DNA of 64,000 nucleotides, from positions 80,715-144,714 of the forward strand of contig JAOACB010000001.1 in assembly GCA_026418055.1 (NCBI GenBank), in the 5' to 3' direction. The position numbers and the translations under genes were made by a program. Shown here piece after piece: positions 26,973 through 36,052 of this stretch. The notes under the pieces were generated by a model that worked only from the letters and a program-made list of their open reading frames with translations, was not told the origin of the DNA and ran no database searches. Origin of the DNA: Fimbriimonadales bacterium. GTDB lineage: Bacteria > Armatimonadota > Fimbriimonadia > Fimbriimonadales > Fimbriimonadaceae. Numbering within the stretch: the first letter of the stretch is position 1; every line of letters begins with the position of its first letter.

Positions 26973-26975
26973 GAT
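26970..26975 (+). promoter_or_regulatory. -10 of the URO-D-like gene (TAAGAT), leadered
   Basis: TAAGAT starts at the folP stop codon, 25 nt before ATG 27001. A GGAGG at 26990-26994 lies 6 nt before that start, so this transcript has a short conventional leader. Confidence 0.45.
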
Positions 26976-27000
26976 GGCCTAGACACAGCGGAGGAACGCG

Positions 27001-28086
27001 ATGGAAGGTCCGTTTCACAAGCCAATCACCATCGATGGCGAGGCCCTGATGCGCAATCTGCGCCGCGAGGGTACCCCGGCGCGGGTGCACTTTCTCGACC
27101 TGTACCTCGACCGGGAGGTGCAAGACGCCATCAACGAGCGCTACGGAGTCTGGCGGGACATCGATCCCAGCGATCCCCACGCGGCCCCAAAGCGCCTCAT
27201 CGCGATCCAAAGATTCCTTGGCTACGACTACGTGACCTATCCGCTGACCGGGATCGAGTTTCGGCTGAACAGAGAGATCGCCGACGACACGGCCGAGCTG
27301 AAGCGCGAGGGTGGACGGGCCTTTGTGAACGAGCACGTCGGTCCGATCACCGACTGGGAGTCGTTCGAGCGTTATCCGTGGCCGAACGCGGACGATGCCG
27401 ACGATTCGGGTCTCGCCTATCTCAACCGAGAGTTGCCCGACGACATGGTGCTCGTCGCCGGGCTGTGCGGTCACATCGCCGAGAACCTGACGTGGCTGAT
27501 GGGCTACGAGACGCTCTGCTACGCCTTGTACGACCAGCCGGATCTGGTGGAGGCCATCGCGAACCGAGTCATCGATTTCGAGAAGCGCTTCGTGGAGCGG
27601 ATGCTCTCGTTCGACCGCGTCCAGGCGGTCTTCGCCTCGGACGACATGGGCTTCCGCACGGGCACGCTGATCGGCCCCGACGAGTTGCGCCGGTACGTGC
27701 TGCGGGGCCACCGGGAGCTGGCGAGGATGACTCACGACGCGGGGCGCCAGTACTGGCTGCATTCCTGCGGCAAGCTGGACGCGATTCTGCCCGACCTGCT
27801 GGACGACGTGAAGATCGATGCGCGCCATTCGTTCGAGGATGTGATTCAGCCGGTGACCGAAGCCAAGCGGGACCACGGCCATCGAGTGGCCTTGCTCGGC
27901 GGCATCGATATGGACTTCCTTTGCAGGGCGTCCGAGCAGGAGGTGCGACGAAGGGTGCGCGAGACCCTGGACGTTTGCCAACCCGGCGGAGGGTACTGCC
28001 TCGGCACCGGCAACAGCGTGGCGAACTATCTGCCTATCGAAAACTATCTGGCCATGCTCGACGAGGGCAGGTTGTACGCATCGTGA
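27001..28086 (+). CDS. Uroporphyrinogen decarboxylase-like (URO-D fold) protein
   Basis: A 361-residue protein of the URO-D/methyltransferase superfamily. Recognisable parts are VLVAGLCGHIAENLTWLMGY, ASDDMGFRTGTLIGPDELRR, the metal/cofactor segment YWLHSCGKLDAILPDLLDD, HSFEDVIQPVTEAKR and LLGGIDMDFLCRASEQEVR. It is not the classical HemE sequence. Such divergent members (MtaA/CmuA-like) are frequent in Armatimonadota and Planctomycetota, and most have no assigned substrate. A GGAGG six nt before ATG 27001 supports the start. No haem or corrinoid genes are adjacent. Confidence 0.85.
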   Translation: MEGPFHKPITIDGEALMRNLRREGTPARVHFLDLYLDREVQDAINERYGVWRDIDPSDPHAAPKRLIAIQRFLGYDYVTYPLTGIEFRLNREIADDTAELKREGGRAFVNEHVGPITDWESFERYPWPNADDADDSGLAYLNRELPDDMVLVAGLCGHIAENLTWLMGYETLCYALYDQPDLVEAIANRVIDFEKRFVERMLSFDRVQAVFASDDMGFRTGTLIGPDELRRYVLRGHRELARMTHDAGRQYWLHSCGKLDAILPDLLDDVKIDARHSFEDVIQPVTEAKRDHGHRVALLGGIDMDFLCRASEQEVRRRVRETLDVCQPGGGYCLGTGNSVANYLPIENYLAMLDEGRLYAS

Positions 28087-28651
28087 CAGCCTTCGGCAAA
28101 CCGGCGTCGTTCCCGCGCGGTCTGGAGGCAACCGAGCGCCCGTTGCCGGCGGCTCCGCCGCGGCCCTGATAGCCCGCTCGTCATGTCGGCACCGTGCGGC
28201 TCTCCGTCCAGGAGGCTCGGATGCGAGCGAGCCTCTCCCTTCGAGTGCTTGGCTAGCCGCCTCGCGCGGCAGGATTCCAATGTCCACCGAGATGAGCCGA
28301 GCCAGGCTCGATTTCCGATTCAGCCGTGGTCTCCACCGAGCGGACCCGTTCCATAGAAGGCTACTGCGAGCGGCGAGGGTGAGTGCCGCCGGAGGCCCTG
28401 CGGTTTAGAGAAGGTTTCTATGTACGAAGAATCGATCCAGTTATCCAAATCACAGGCTCCCAACGGCATGTTCCCAAGCGCGGCGCCGATCGAGAGCCGC
28501 TCGGGTCGTGCATAGCGACACGTGCCGCCTTGGTCGGCTGACTCGAGCCTGTTGGGTGCGCTCGCCCTCGGGCTTCTGGCTGCCAGCTTGGTCGGGTGCC
28601 GAGGCGCGCGGAAGCCGACTCGGGGTTGGCCAGGGCCTTGGCCTCGAGCCC
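28087..28651. other. Gene-poor 565-bp interval
   Basis: It contains no recognisable gene. A hairpin GAGGCTCG/CGAGCCTC at 28212-28235 may terminate the URO-D transcript. A stretch around 28405-28460 is AT-richer than its surroundings and contains an ATG at 28420 with a weak AGAAGG upstream opening a 31-codon frame, not supported by anything else. Nothing resembling an RNA gene was seen. Confidence 0.5.
28212..28235. terminator. Possible terminator hairpin after the URO-D-like gene
   Basis: An 8-bp perfect stem with an 8-nt loop lies 126 nt after the stop and is followed by TCCCTT rather than a T-tract. Confidence 0.25.
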
Positions 28652-29593
28652 TCAGACTTCGGGGTCGAAGCCGCCCCCGGTGGGTAGGAACCTCTCCCAG
28701 CCCTCGGGCCGCTCGTAGGGCAGTTCCGGGGCCAGATGCACCCAGCAGAGCCTGGCGGCCTCTCGGATCCAGCGCATGGCGGCGTTGCAGAGGCCCCAGC
28801 TCGCATCACCCAAGCGCGAAGTGTAGAAGGCAGCAACGAATGGGGTTGGACCAAACACAATGGCTGTGTCCGAGCGGGAGCGCGCGATGAACCCCGACTT
28901 GCTGGCGCACACCACCGTCGGAGGCACCGCGGTGGCGATCAGGTTGTCCCAGTACTGGTGGGACAGCATCCGCAGCATCCTCTCCGTGGCCGCGGGACTG
29001 GCGACTTGGCCGAGAGCGAGCATCTGGAGCAACCGACCCATCTCCCGCGGCGTCGTCACTCCCATGCCGTACCTGCTGCGCAGCGCGCTCAACTCCCGAT
29101 CGGTTGGATCGCAACCCGACAGGAGGCGGGTGTGCGCGAGGCCGAGCTCGTCGAGCGCATCGTTCACCCGCCGAGCACCCAACCAGTCCCGCAGCACGAT
29201 CGTCGCCGTGTTGTCGCTGTATCCGATCATCAGGTTCAGCCAAGCGTCCAGATCCAGCGTCTGGCCAGTTGGAAAGAACCACGCCCAAGGACTCAGCTCC
29301 CGCCGTTCCGGTGGCGGCACCGGCTGCGTGTCGGACCATCGCAGACGCCCCGCGTCGACTTCCCGCATGGCGGCCACGAGGATCGCCGTCTTGATCGTCG
29401 AGGCCGTGGGGAAAAGGTCGTCGGCGTTCCACCCAACCGACTCGCAACCGTACAGCGAGCCGACCCAATAGCCCACGTGGCCATCGAGGGTCTCGGCGTG
29501 GCGGAGCAAATCGGCTCCGAGCGCCCCCCAGGCTTCGGGATGCTCGGCGTTCACGGGAAGGATGATGGCAGGTCGGGGTGTAGAATGGGTCAT
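28652..29593 (-). CDS. Serine hydrolase of the class A beta-lactamase fold
   Basis: A 313-residue protein with the three penicillin-recognising motifs in order: STIK (SxxK) in FPTASTIKTAILVAAM, SDN in IGYSDNTATIVL and KSG in VCASKSGFIARSR. These define the beta-lactamase2/serine-hydrolase fold. No signal peptide is seen, so a secreted antibiotic-degrading role is not supported; a peptidase or esterase role is as likely. The ATG at 29593 is preceded on the minus strand by GGGAGG 8 nt upstream (plus 29602-29607), inside the divergent pepF coding sequence. Its start codon overlaps that of pepF within the same CATG. Confidence 0.85.
   Translation of the reverse strand: MTHSTPRPAIILPVNAEHPEAWGALGADLLRHAETLDGHVGYWVGSLYGCESVGWNADDLFPTASTIKTAILVAAMREVDAGRLRWSDTQPVPPPERRELSPWAWFFPTGQTLDLDAWLNLMIGYSDNTATIVLRDWLGARRVNDALDELGLAHTRLLSGCDPTDRELSALRSRYGMGVTTPREMGRLLQMLALGQVASPAATERMLRMLSHQYWDNLIATAVPPTVVCASKSGFIARSRSDTAIVFGPTPFVAAFYTSRLGDASWGLCNAAMRWIREAARLCWVHLAPELPYERPEGWERFLPTGGGFDPEV
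29581..29586 (+). promoter_or_regulatory. Leaderless -10 of pepF (TAGAAT)
   Basis: TAGAAT is 5 nt before ATG 29592 and lies inside the first codons of the divergent serine hydrolase gene. Confidence 0.55.
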
Positions 29594-31406
29594 GCCGCAA
29601 GCCTCCCAGTCGTTCGCCGCCGGTGTCCGGTGGGATCTGTCCGACCTCTTCTCCTCCCCCACCGATCCCAAGCTGGACGCCGTCTGGTCCTCGATCGAGG
29701 AGCGTTCCGCGAGGTTCGAGGAGCGGTATCGGGGGCGATTGTCGGGGAACGGCGTGGAGCCCGACGTCGTCCTGGAAGCGATTCGGGAGATCGAGGGAAT
29801 CTACCAGGATCTGTACAAGCCACTGAGCTACGCCCATCTGCTTTTCGCGGCAGACACGTCCGACCCGAAACTCGGCGCTTTCCTCCAGAGCCAGATGGAG
29901 CGCATGACCCCCGTCAACGTGCGGCTGATGTTCTTCGAACTCGAGTTGCAGGCTTGGGATGACGCGACGGCGGAGCGGATCCAACAGGCGCCGCAGTTGG
30001 CGGAATATCGACACTACCTCCAGGTCGTGCGCAGGTTCAGCCCGCACCGCCTCACCGAGCCGGAGGAGCGCATCCTCGAGGAGCTCGCGAACACGGGCGT
30101 GCGCGCTTGGGTCCGCCTCTTCGAGGAGGTCACCAGCAACCATGTGTACCGGCTCAAGGACCCAGGAACCGGCGAGTGGCGGGAGCTGAGCATGGAGCAG
30201 GTCATCGACCTTTTGCGGGAGCCCGATCGGGCTCTGAGGCAGGCGGCAGCCGACTCGCTGACCGACGGGCTGAAAGCTCTGGAGCGGGTGCTGGTGTTCA
30301 ACTACAACAACCTGATGCAAGCCCACGCCGTGGAGGATCGCCTGCGCAGGCATCCGTTCCCCGAGCATTCCCGGCACCTCTCCAACGAGTTGGAGAAGGA
30401 GACGGTCGATCTGGTGGTGGGGTTGTGCCGGGAGCGCTCCGAAATGGTGGCGCGGTACTACCGCATCAAGCGCGACATCCTCGGGCTTCCGGAACTCACG
30501 CACATCGACCGCTACGCGCCGCTCGGAGAGTCGAAGGAGCGAGTTCCGTTCGAAGAGGCCCGCGGCATCGTCCTGGACTCGTTCCGGGAGTTCTCTCCGC
30601 GAATGGCAGAGGTCGCGTCGGAGTTCTTCGAGAGGGGCTGGATCGACGCCGAGCCGAGGCCCGGCAAGCGCGGCGGAGCCTTCTGCAGCTACGTCACGCC
30701 GGACACCCACCCTGTAGTGTTCCTCACTTACCTCGGGAAGCTGGAGGACGTCAGCACCTTGGCTCACGAGCTGGGGCACGGTGTGCACGCCTCTCTGAGC
30801 CGCAAGCAGACGCTCTTCAACTTCTCAGGGACGTTGCCGCTCGCGGAGCTGGCGTCCGTGTTCGGCGAGATGCTGGTGTTCGAGAAGCTGCTGGATCGCA
30901 GCTCCGACGAGGACAGACTCGCGCTGTACGCCTCCAAGATCGAGGGGTCCTTTGCGACGGTTTTCCGCCAAGCGGCGATGTTCCGGTTCGAGCAACGGTG
31001 TCACAGGCACCGGCGAGAGAAGGGCGAGCTGACGGCGGCGGAGTTCGCCGAGATCTGGCAGGAAGAGATGCAGTCCATGTTCGGCGATTCGCTGGTTCTC
31101 GGGGAGCAGCACGGATGCTGGTGGAGCTACGTGTCGCACTTCGTGGCCTCTCCCTTCTACGTCTACGCCTACTCGTTCGGCGAACTGCTGGTTCTCTCGC
31201 TGTTCGAAAGGTCCAGGCGCGAGGGACCGGCCTTCGCCGAGAAGTACCTCCAGCTGCTGGAGAAGGGCGGCTCGCAGAGCCCTGCGGAGCTGTTGCGACC
31301 GCTCGAGGTGGACTTGAACGACCCGGCCTTCTGGAACGGCGGGCTGGACGTGCTCGAGCGAACCGTTCGGGCGTTCGAGACCCTTTGGAGCCGTGTGAAA
31401 GCCTGA
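29592..31406 (+). CDS. pepF: M3 family oligoendopeptidase F
   Basis: A 604-residue zinc metallopeptidase that degrades oligopeptides in the cytoplasm. The zinc motif HELGHGVH is near residue 393, with the third ligand Glu in LPLAELASVFGEMLVFEKLL. The N-terminal WDLSDLF and the C-terminal VYAYSFGELLVLSLF are typical of the PepF/M3B group, and the length is normal. ATG 29592 is placed by a TAGAAT -10 five nt upstream and the lack of a Shine-Dalgarno. It heads a plus-strand run with pyk, a divIC-like gene and flhA. Confidence 0.95.
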   Translation: MPQASQSFAAGVRWDLSDLFSSPTDPKLDAVWSSIEERSARFEERYRGRLSGNGVEPDVVLEAIREIEGIYQDLYKPLSYAHLLFAADTSDPKLGAFLQSQMERMTPVNVRLMFFELELQAWDDATAERIQQAPQLAEYRHYLQVVRRFSPHRLTEPEERILEELANTGVRAWVRLFEEVTSNHVYRLKDPGTGEWRELSMEQVIDLLREPDRALRQAAADSLTDGLKALERVLVFNYNNLMQAHAVEDRLRRHPFPEHSRHLSNELEKETVDLVVGLCRERSEMVARYYRIKRDILGLPELTHIDRYAPLGESKERVPFEEARGIVLDSFREFSPRMAEVASEFFERGWIDAEPRPGKRGGAFCSYVTPDTHPVVFLTYLGKLEDVSTLAHELGHGVHASLSRKQTLFNFSGTLPLAELASVFGEMLVFEKLLDRSSDEDRLALYASKIEGSFATVFRQAAMFRFEQRCHRHRREKGELTAAEFAEIWQEEMQSMFGDSLVLGEQHGCWWSYVSHFVASPFYVYAYSFGELLVLSLFERSRREGPAFAEKYLQLLEKGGSQSPAELLRPLEVDLNDPAFWNGGLDVLERTVRAFETLWSRVKA

Positions 31407-31421
31407 CGGAGAGCGCGTGCC

Positions 31422-32822
31422 ATGCGTCGCACGAAGATCGTTTGCACCCTTGGGCCCGCTGTGGACTCGCCGGAGGGGATCCGCGGGCTGATCGAGGCGG
31501 GCATGAACGTGGCGCGCCTCAACTGCAGCCACGGCGACTGGGAATCGAAGCGGAGGTGGATTTCGTGGATTCGGGAGCAAAGTCCCTCGATCGGCCCCGT
31601 GGCGGTTCTGGCCGACCTCCAAGGTCCGAAGTTTCGCATCGGTGACCTTCCCACGGGAGCGCGGCAGTTCGCCTCGGGGGAGTCCGTTCTCGTCGGTCCG
31701 TCCCAAGCCGCCGATCTCCCGGTCCTCCAACCCGAGGTGCTGGCTGCGTTGGAGGCGGGGTCGGTGCTGCTCCTCGGCGACGGCCAGGTGGAGCTGCGCC
31801 TGACCGAGCGCCACGGCGCGGACTGGCTGGCCAAGGTGCTTTGCGGAGGCCAGGTGCGCAGCCGGCAGGGAGTGACCGTGGTCGGCCGCTCGTTCTCCTC
31901 CGAGGCTCTTTCTCCCAAGGACCTGGAGGATCTCCGAGAGGCAGTGCGGGCAGACGTCGACTACGTCGCCCTCAGCTACGTTCGGCGGGCCGACGATGTC
32001 CGCAGGCTTCGCGGCCTTCTGCAGGGGGATGGGGAGGGGATCGGCGTCATTGCGAAGATCGAGACTCCCGAGGCCGTGGAGAACCTTGAGGAGATCGTGG
32101 ACGCTTCCGACGGCATCATGATCGCGCGGGGCGATCTCGGGCTCCAGGTGCCGTTGGAGACGGTGCCCCACTTGCAGCGACGCGCCATCCGGTGCGCCCT
32201 CCGCAAGGCGAAGGTCGTGATCACGGCCACCCAGATGCTCGAGAGCATGGTCTCCGCGGGGCGTCCCACCAGAGCCGAGGCAACCGACGTGGCGAACGCC
32301 GTGCTGGACGGAACCGACGCCCTCATGCTCAGCGGAGAGACGGCGACGGGGAAGTTCCCCGTGGAATCCGTGCGGTGGATGGCGCGCATCGCGGAGGAGG
32401 CCGAGCGCCACTACGATCACGAGGCTCGGTTGCGCGAGGTCTCCCATTCCGAGCAGGTGGTGCACACCCTGGCCGTGGCGTACGGCGCGGCGCAGCTAGC
32501 GGCGCTGCTGCAACCGAAAGCGATCCTCATCTCGACCTCGAGCGGCCAAACCGCCCGCCTGGTGAGCTCCTTCCGGCCCAAGGCTCCCCTTTGGTGCGGC
32601 GCTTGGAATCCCAAGGTCGTGCGGCGGCTGGCGATGGTTTGGGGAGCGATCGCCCTGCCCCAACAACGGGAGACCGACACCGACCGAGTGATCGAGTCCC
32701 TGATCGGTTCCTTCCGAGATCAGGGTATGTTGCAGGCGGGTCAGACGGTGGTCGTCACGGCGGGCGTCCCTCCCGGCGTTCCGGGTCGCACGAATCTGAT
32801 CCTCACGAGGACCGTGGAGTGA
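31422..32822 (+). CDS. pyk: Pyruvate kinase
   Basis: A 466-residue glycolytic enzyme converting phosphoenolpyruvate and ADP to pyruvate and ATP. Motifs: RRTKIVCTLGPA at the N-terminus, GMNVARLNCSHG, LADLQGPKFRIG, VIAKIETPEAVENL, GIMIARGDLG with the active-site lysine one motif before, ATQMLESMVSAGRPTRAE and LMLSGETATGKFP. The C-terminal alpha/beta domain is complete. GGAG in the 15-nt gap after pepF serves as Shine-Dalgarno. Its stop overlaps the next start as TGATG. Confidence 0.96.
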   Translation: MRRTKIVCTLGPAVDSPEGIRGLIEAGMNVARLNCSHGDWESKRRWISWIREQSPSIGPVAVLADLQGPKFRIGDLPTGARQFASGESVLVGPSQAADLPVLQPEVLAALEAGSVLLLGDGQVELRLTERHGADWLAKVLCGGQVRSRQGVTVVGRSFSSEALSPKDLEDLREAVRADVDYVALSYVRRADDVRRLRGLLQGDGEGIGVIAKIETPEAVENLEEIVDASDGIMIARGDLGLQVPLETVPHLQRRAIRCALRKAKVVITATQMLESMVSAGRPTRAEATDVANAVLDGTDALMLSGETATGKFPVESVRWMARIAEEAERHYDHEARLREVSHSEQVVHTLAVAYGAAQLAALLQPKAILISTSSGQTARLVSSFRPKAPLWCGAWNPKVVRRLAMVWGAIALPQQRETDTDRVIESLIGSFRDQGMLQAGQTVVVTAGVPPGVPGRTNLILTRTVE

Positions 32823-33112
32823 TGGCGAAGGGATTCGCGTGGTGGAAGGTCTTGTTGCTGGCTTCGGCCGCCGGTACGGGCGTGTTCCTCGGGCAGTTGC
32901 CTTGGCGGAGGTACTGGGAGCAGGAGCAGAGGCTGGCTGCTCTTCGGTCGGACATGCGGCGGGCCGAGGCCGAGCGCGAGCGGTTGGCCCGAGAGAAGGC
33001 GCGGCTGGAGAGTCCCCTTTTCCGCGAGGCGCTGCTGAGGGACCAAGGCATGCTGAAAGCCGGCGAGAAGCCCCTCGAGTGGAGCTCCTCCGAGCCTGCG
33101 GAATACCGGTAG
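32822..33112 (+). CDS. Small membrane coiled-coil protein (FtsL/DivIC septum-initiator-like)
   Basis: A 96-residue protein with one N-terminal transmembrane helix (WWKVLLLASAAGTGVFLGQL), then a coiled coil rich in Arg, Glu and Ala (residues 32-65) and a short ESPLFREALLRDQGMLKAGE segment. This size and order match bacterial septum formation initiators of the FtsL/DivIC type, where the last segment resembles the IE..AR.. region. The ATG overlaps the pyk stop. Identity is by architecture only. Confidence 0.7.
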   Translation: MAKGFAWWKVLLLASAAGTGVFLGQLPWRRYWEQEQRLAALRSDMRRAEAERERLAREKARLESPLFREALLRDQGMLKAGEKPLEWSSSEPAEYR

Positions 33113-33155
33113 TTTTGCCGATCATCCCGATGAGGGCGGAGTACGCCCCATCGCC

Positions 33156-35222
33156 ATGGAAGCGCTCAACAAGCTGCTGAAGCACCCCGATCTGTTGCTC
33201 GGCGCGGGCATGCTGCTCATCGTGGGCATGCTCATCCTTCCGATGCCCGCATGGGCGCTGGACCTCGGTTTGGTGATCGCGCTGGCCTCGTCGGTGGTGA
33301 TCCTGCTCTCGGCGGTCAACGTCACCGACCCGCTGCAGTTCAGCGTCTTTCCGTCTCTGTTGCTCATCTCCACGCTCTTCCGCTTGGCCCTCAGCATCGC
33401 CGCCACGAAGCTCATTCTCGGCACGGGGCAGGGAGGGCACGTCATCGAGACGTTCGGCTCGGTGGTCATGGGGGGCGACTTCGTCGTCGGCTTCGTCGCG
33501 TTCCTGATCCTGGTGATCGTTCAGTTCATCGTGATCACCAACGGCGCCGGCCGCGTGGCGGAGGTGGTGGCGCGCTTCACGCTGGATGCCCTTCCGGGCA
33601 AGCAGATGGCCATCGACGCCGACCTAGCGGCTGGAGCGATCGACGACGAGCAGGCAAGGGAACGCCGCAAGCAGATCAAGCAGGAAGCGGACTTCTACGG
33701 CGCGATGGATGGCGCCTCGAAGTTCGTCAAGGGCGACGCGATAGCGGCCATCCTGATCATCCTGGTGAACATCGTCGGCGGCTTCGCCGTGGGGTTCCTC
33801 CGCGGCGAAGGCGACGCGATGACGATCCTCAGGACCTACGCCCTGCTGTCGGTCGGAGAGGGATTGGTGGCCCAGTTGCCGGCTCTGCTCATCTCCACGG
33901 CGAGCGGTCTGATGGTGACGCGCGCGGGCCAGGAGCGCAGCATGGGCGGCGAGATGGCGGGGCAGATCCTCAGCCAGCCGAGGGCGATCGGCGGAGCGGG
34001 AATCGCTCTGGCCTTGCTCGGACTCGTTCCGGGCTTCCCGGCCACGATCTTCTTCATCATCGGCGGCGTTTGCATCGCTCTGTCTCGAACCCTGGGGAAG
34101 AGTCCCAAGCCGGATCCCTCCGCCAAGAAGCCGGGGGAAGCGAAGGCCGGAGAGAAGACCAAGCCTGCCCCAGCGGGCCCCGAGGCGGTTCTTCCGCTCT
34201 TGAACGTCGACCCGATCGAGATCGAGGTTGGGTATGGCATCACCCGCCTGGCGGATCCTCGCGTAGGGGGTGACCTGAGCGAGCGCGTCGCGGCGACGCG
34301 CCGCCAGATCGCGCTGGAGCTCGGCTTCGTGATGCCGACGGTCCGGATCCGGGACAGCATCCACCTGGAGCCGAGCCAGTACTGCATCAAGATCCGTGGA
34401 GAGGAGGTCGCCCGCGGCGAGGTGCTCTTGGGGCACTGCCTTGCGGTGAACGGCGGGGGCATCCTGCAGACGGTGCCCGGCACTCCCACGAGGGACCCGG
34501 TGTTCGGTTTGGAAGCCCTCTGGGTGGACGAGAACCTGAAGGAGGCGGCCCAGAGGTCGGGCTACACGGTGATCGAGCCGTCCGCCGTGATCTCCACCCA
34601 TCTGGCCGAGATCGTCAAGGCCCACGCCGCGGAGCTGCTGAGCCGGCAGGACGTCCTGACGCTGCTGGACAATGCCAAGCAGGTCAACGAGGCGGTCGTC
34701 AACGAGCTGGTTCCCAACGTGTTGCAGATCGGCGACATCCAAAAGGTTCTGCAGCACCTTCTGCGCGAGCGCGTGCCGATCCGCGACATGGTGACGATCC
34801 TGGAGACCATGGCGGACTTCGGCGGGCGTGTCAAGGATCCGGACCAGCTCGGAGAACTCGTGCGTGCTGCGATCGCGCGCACCATCACGCGCCAGTTCGT
34901 CGATCCCGAGAACCGGCTGTACTGCATCACCCTCGACCCGAGGCTCGAGCAGAGGCTGGTGGAGTGCGTGAACGTGACGAGCTTCGGCAGCGTGCTGATT
35001 CTGGACCCTCAGGAGCAGAGGCAGCTGATCGAGAAGCTCCAGGGAGAGATGGATCGCGCGATGGCGAGCGGGGGTCAGCCGGTGCTGCTGTGCGGCAACC
35101 AGCTGCGCCTGCCCCTGCGGCGCCTGTTGGAGAAGTACATTCCCACGCTGCCCGTGCTGGCCTACAACGAGGTGTCCGCGCAAGCCGACGTCGAGTTCGT
35201 CGGACAGGTCGCGGCCGCCTGA
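33156..35222 (+). CDS. flhA: Flagellar biosynthesis protein FlhA
   Basis: A 688-residue export-gate protein of the flagellar type III secretion system. The N-terminal half has eight membrane segments and the FHIPEP-family cytoplasmic loop: FPSLLLISTLFRLALSIA, VARFTLDALPGKQMAIDADL and INxxR-like RERRKQIKQEADFYGAMDGA. The C-terminal cytoplasmic domain runs from about residue 345 (ITRLADPRVGGDLSERVAAT) to the end. No other flagellar gene is in the window. A GC hairpin (GGGCG/CGCCC) precedes the ATG, and only a weak purine stretch serves as Shine-Dalgarno. It may be co-transcribed from pyk. Confidence 0.97.
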   Translation: MEALNKLLKHPDLLLGAGMLLIVGMLILPMPAWALDLGLVIALASSVVILLSAVNVTDPLQFSVFPSLLLISTLFRLALSIAATKLILGTGQGGHVIETFGSVVMGGDFVVGFVAFLILVIVQFIVITNGAGRVAEVVARFTLDALPGKQMAIDADLAAGAIDDEQARERRKQIKQEADFYGAMDGASKFVKGDAIAAILIILVNIVGGFAVGFLRGEGDAMTILRTYALLSVGEGLVAQLPALLISTASGLMVTRAGQERSMGGEMAGQILSQPRAIGGAGIALALLGLVPGFPATIFFIIGGVCIALSRTLGKSPKPDPSAKKPGEAKAGEKTKPAPAGPEAVLPLLNVDPIEIEVGYGITRLADPRVGGDLSERVAATRRQIALELGFVMPTVRIRDSIHLEPSQYCIKIRGEEVARGEVLLGHCLAVNGGGILQTVPGTPTRDPVFGLEALWVDENLKEAAQRSGYTVIEPSAVISTHLAEIVKAHAAELLSRQDVLTLLDNAKQVNEAVVNELVPNVLQIGDIQKVLQHLLRERVPIRDMVTILETMADFGGRVKDPDQLGELVRAAIARTITRQFVDPENRLYCITLDPRLEQRLVECVNVTSFGSVLILDPQEQRQLIEKLQGEMDRAMASGGQPVLLCGNQLRLPLRRLLEKYIPTLPVLAYNEVSAQADVEFVGQVAAA

Positions 35223-35226
35223 GTCC

Positions 35227-36003
35227 TCAGCGCAGCAGAAGGTACACGCACGTCGCCGTCGCCAAGCCGATCACCAGATCCTCGAACCAGGCCTGCGAGA
35301 GCCTGCGGAACACAGCCCGACCGAGAAGGGCGCCAACCAGGATCGCAGGAGCCGCGAGCGCGTTCATGGCGAGCGACGACGCCGTGATCATCGGGGCCTG
35401 AGGTTGCAGCCACGACAGCCACGCGAACAGAGGCACCTTGAGCAGGTTGAACAGGAGATAGAACCAAGCCGCCGTGCCCATGAACTCCTCCTTGGGGATG
35501 CCCGCGGCAGCGAGGTACAGGTTGGTGACCGGCCCGGCTGCGTTGCTCACCGTCGTGGCGTAGCCTGCCGCTCCGCCCGCCAAGGCGCGGCCGGCGAGGC
35601 TGTGCGGCTGCAGCCGATCGCCGAGCCTGCGGCGCAGCAGGTGCAAGGCGACCATGGCCAGCACCAACAGCGCGATCAGGCGCTCGACGGCACGAGATAG
35701 CCCGGCAGACGCTCCCATCCACCATAGGGTCGCCGCGCCGGCGGCGACTCCCAGCAGAACCCAAGGAGCCAGACCGGCGAGGATCGGCCAGCGCGTGTGT
35801 CGCCGGTACCAGCCCACCGCGAAGAGGTCGCCGACAAGCAACATGGGAAGAAGCGCTCCGGGAGAGGAGCGCCCGCTGAATGCCACGGCCATGAGCGGGA
35901 CGATCACCACCCCGGCTCCGGGCACACCGGTCTTGGAGAGTCCCACGAAGGCGGCGGCCAGCAGCACGCAAAGCCATTGCCCCGCTGATAGGTCGGGCAG
36001 CAC
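35227..36003 (-). CDS. TSUP-family membrane permease (TauE/SafE type)
   Basis: A 258-residue polytopic protein with the TauE/SafE two-repeat pattern: LLAAAFVGLSKTGVPGAGVV near the N-terminus and RALAGGAAGYATTVSNAAGP in the middle, each followed by further helices. The family exports or imports sulfite, sulfoacetate or other organic anions. GTG 36003 is chosen because a TAGATT -10 ends 7 nt before it; the frame upstream to 36084 would overlap the promoter. It is divergent from glcD and ends 4 bp from flhA. A link to glycolate metabolism is possible but unproven. Confidence 0.85.
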   Translation of the reverse strand: MLPDLSAGQWLCVLLAAAFVGLSKTGVPGAGVVIVPLMAVAFSGRSSPGALLPMLLVGDLFAVGWYRRHTRWPILAGLAPWVLLGVAAGAATLWWMGASAGLSRAVERLIALLVLAMVALHLLRRRLGDRLQPHSLAGRALAGGAAGYATTVSNAAGPVTNLYLAAAGIPKEEFMGTAAWFYLLFNLLKVPLFAWLSWLQPQAPMITASSLAMNALAAPAILVGALLGRAVFRRLSQAWFEDLVIGLATATCVYLLLR

Positions 36004-36010
36004 GGCCGCC

Positions 36011-36016
36011 AATCTA
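36011..36016 (-). promoter_or_regulatory. Leaderless -10 of the TSUP permease (TAGATT)
   Basis: On the minus strand TAGATT is followed by 7 nt and then GTG 36003. Confidence 0.55.
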
Positions 36017-36040
36017 CCCCGAACCTCCTTGGGTCGGAAG

Positions 36041-36046
36041 TAGAAT
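36041..36046 (+). promoter_or_regulatory. Leaderless -10 of glcDEF (TAGAAT)
   Basis: TAGAAT is 6 nt before the GTG start at 36053 and 24 nt from the divergent -10. Confidence 0.55.
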
Positions 36047-36052
36047 GCCGTT

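Noticed and set aside
28420..28515. 31-codon frame with ATG and a weak AGAAGG
   Set aside because: Too short, no conservation evidence and no recognised motif.
28652..29593. Antibiotic-resistance beta-lactamase
   Set aside because: The SxxK, SDN and KSG motifs are present, but there is no signal peptide and the fold is shared with many non-lactamase hydrolases.
33117..33124. GCCGATCA upstream of flhA resembling a sigma-28 -10 (GCCGATAA)
   Set aside because: No TAAA-like -35 at the required 15-nt spacing; a single 7-of-8 match is not enough.
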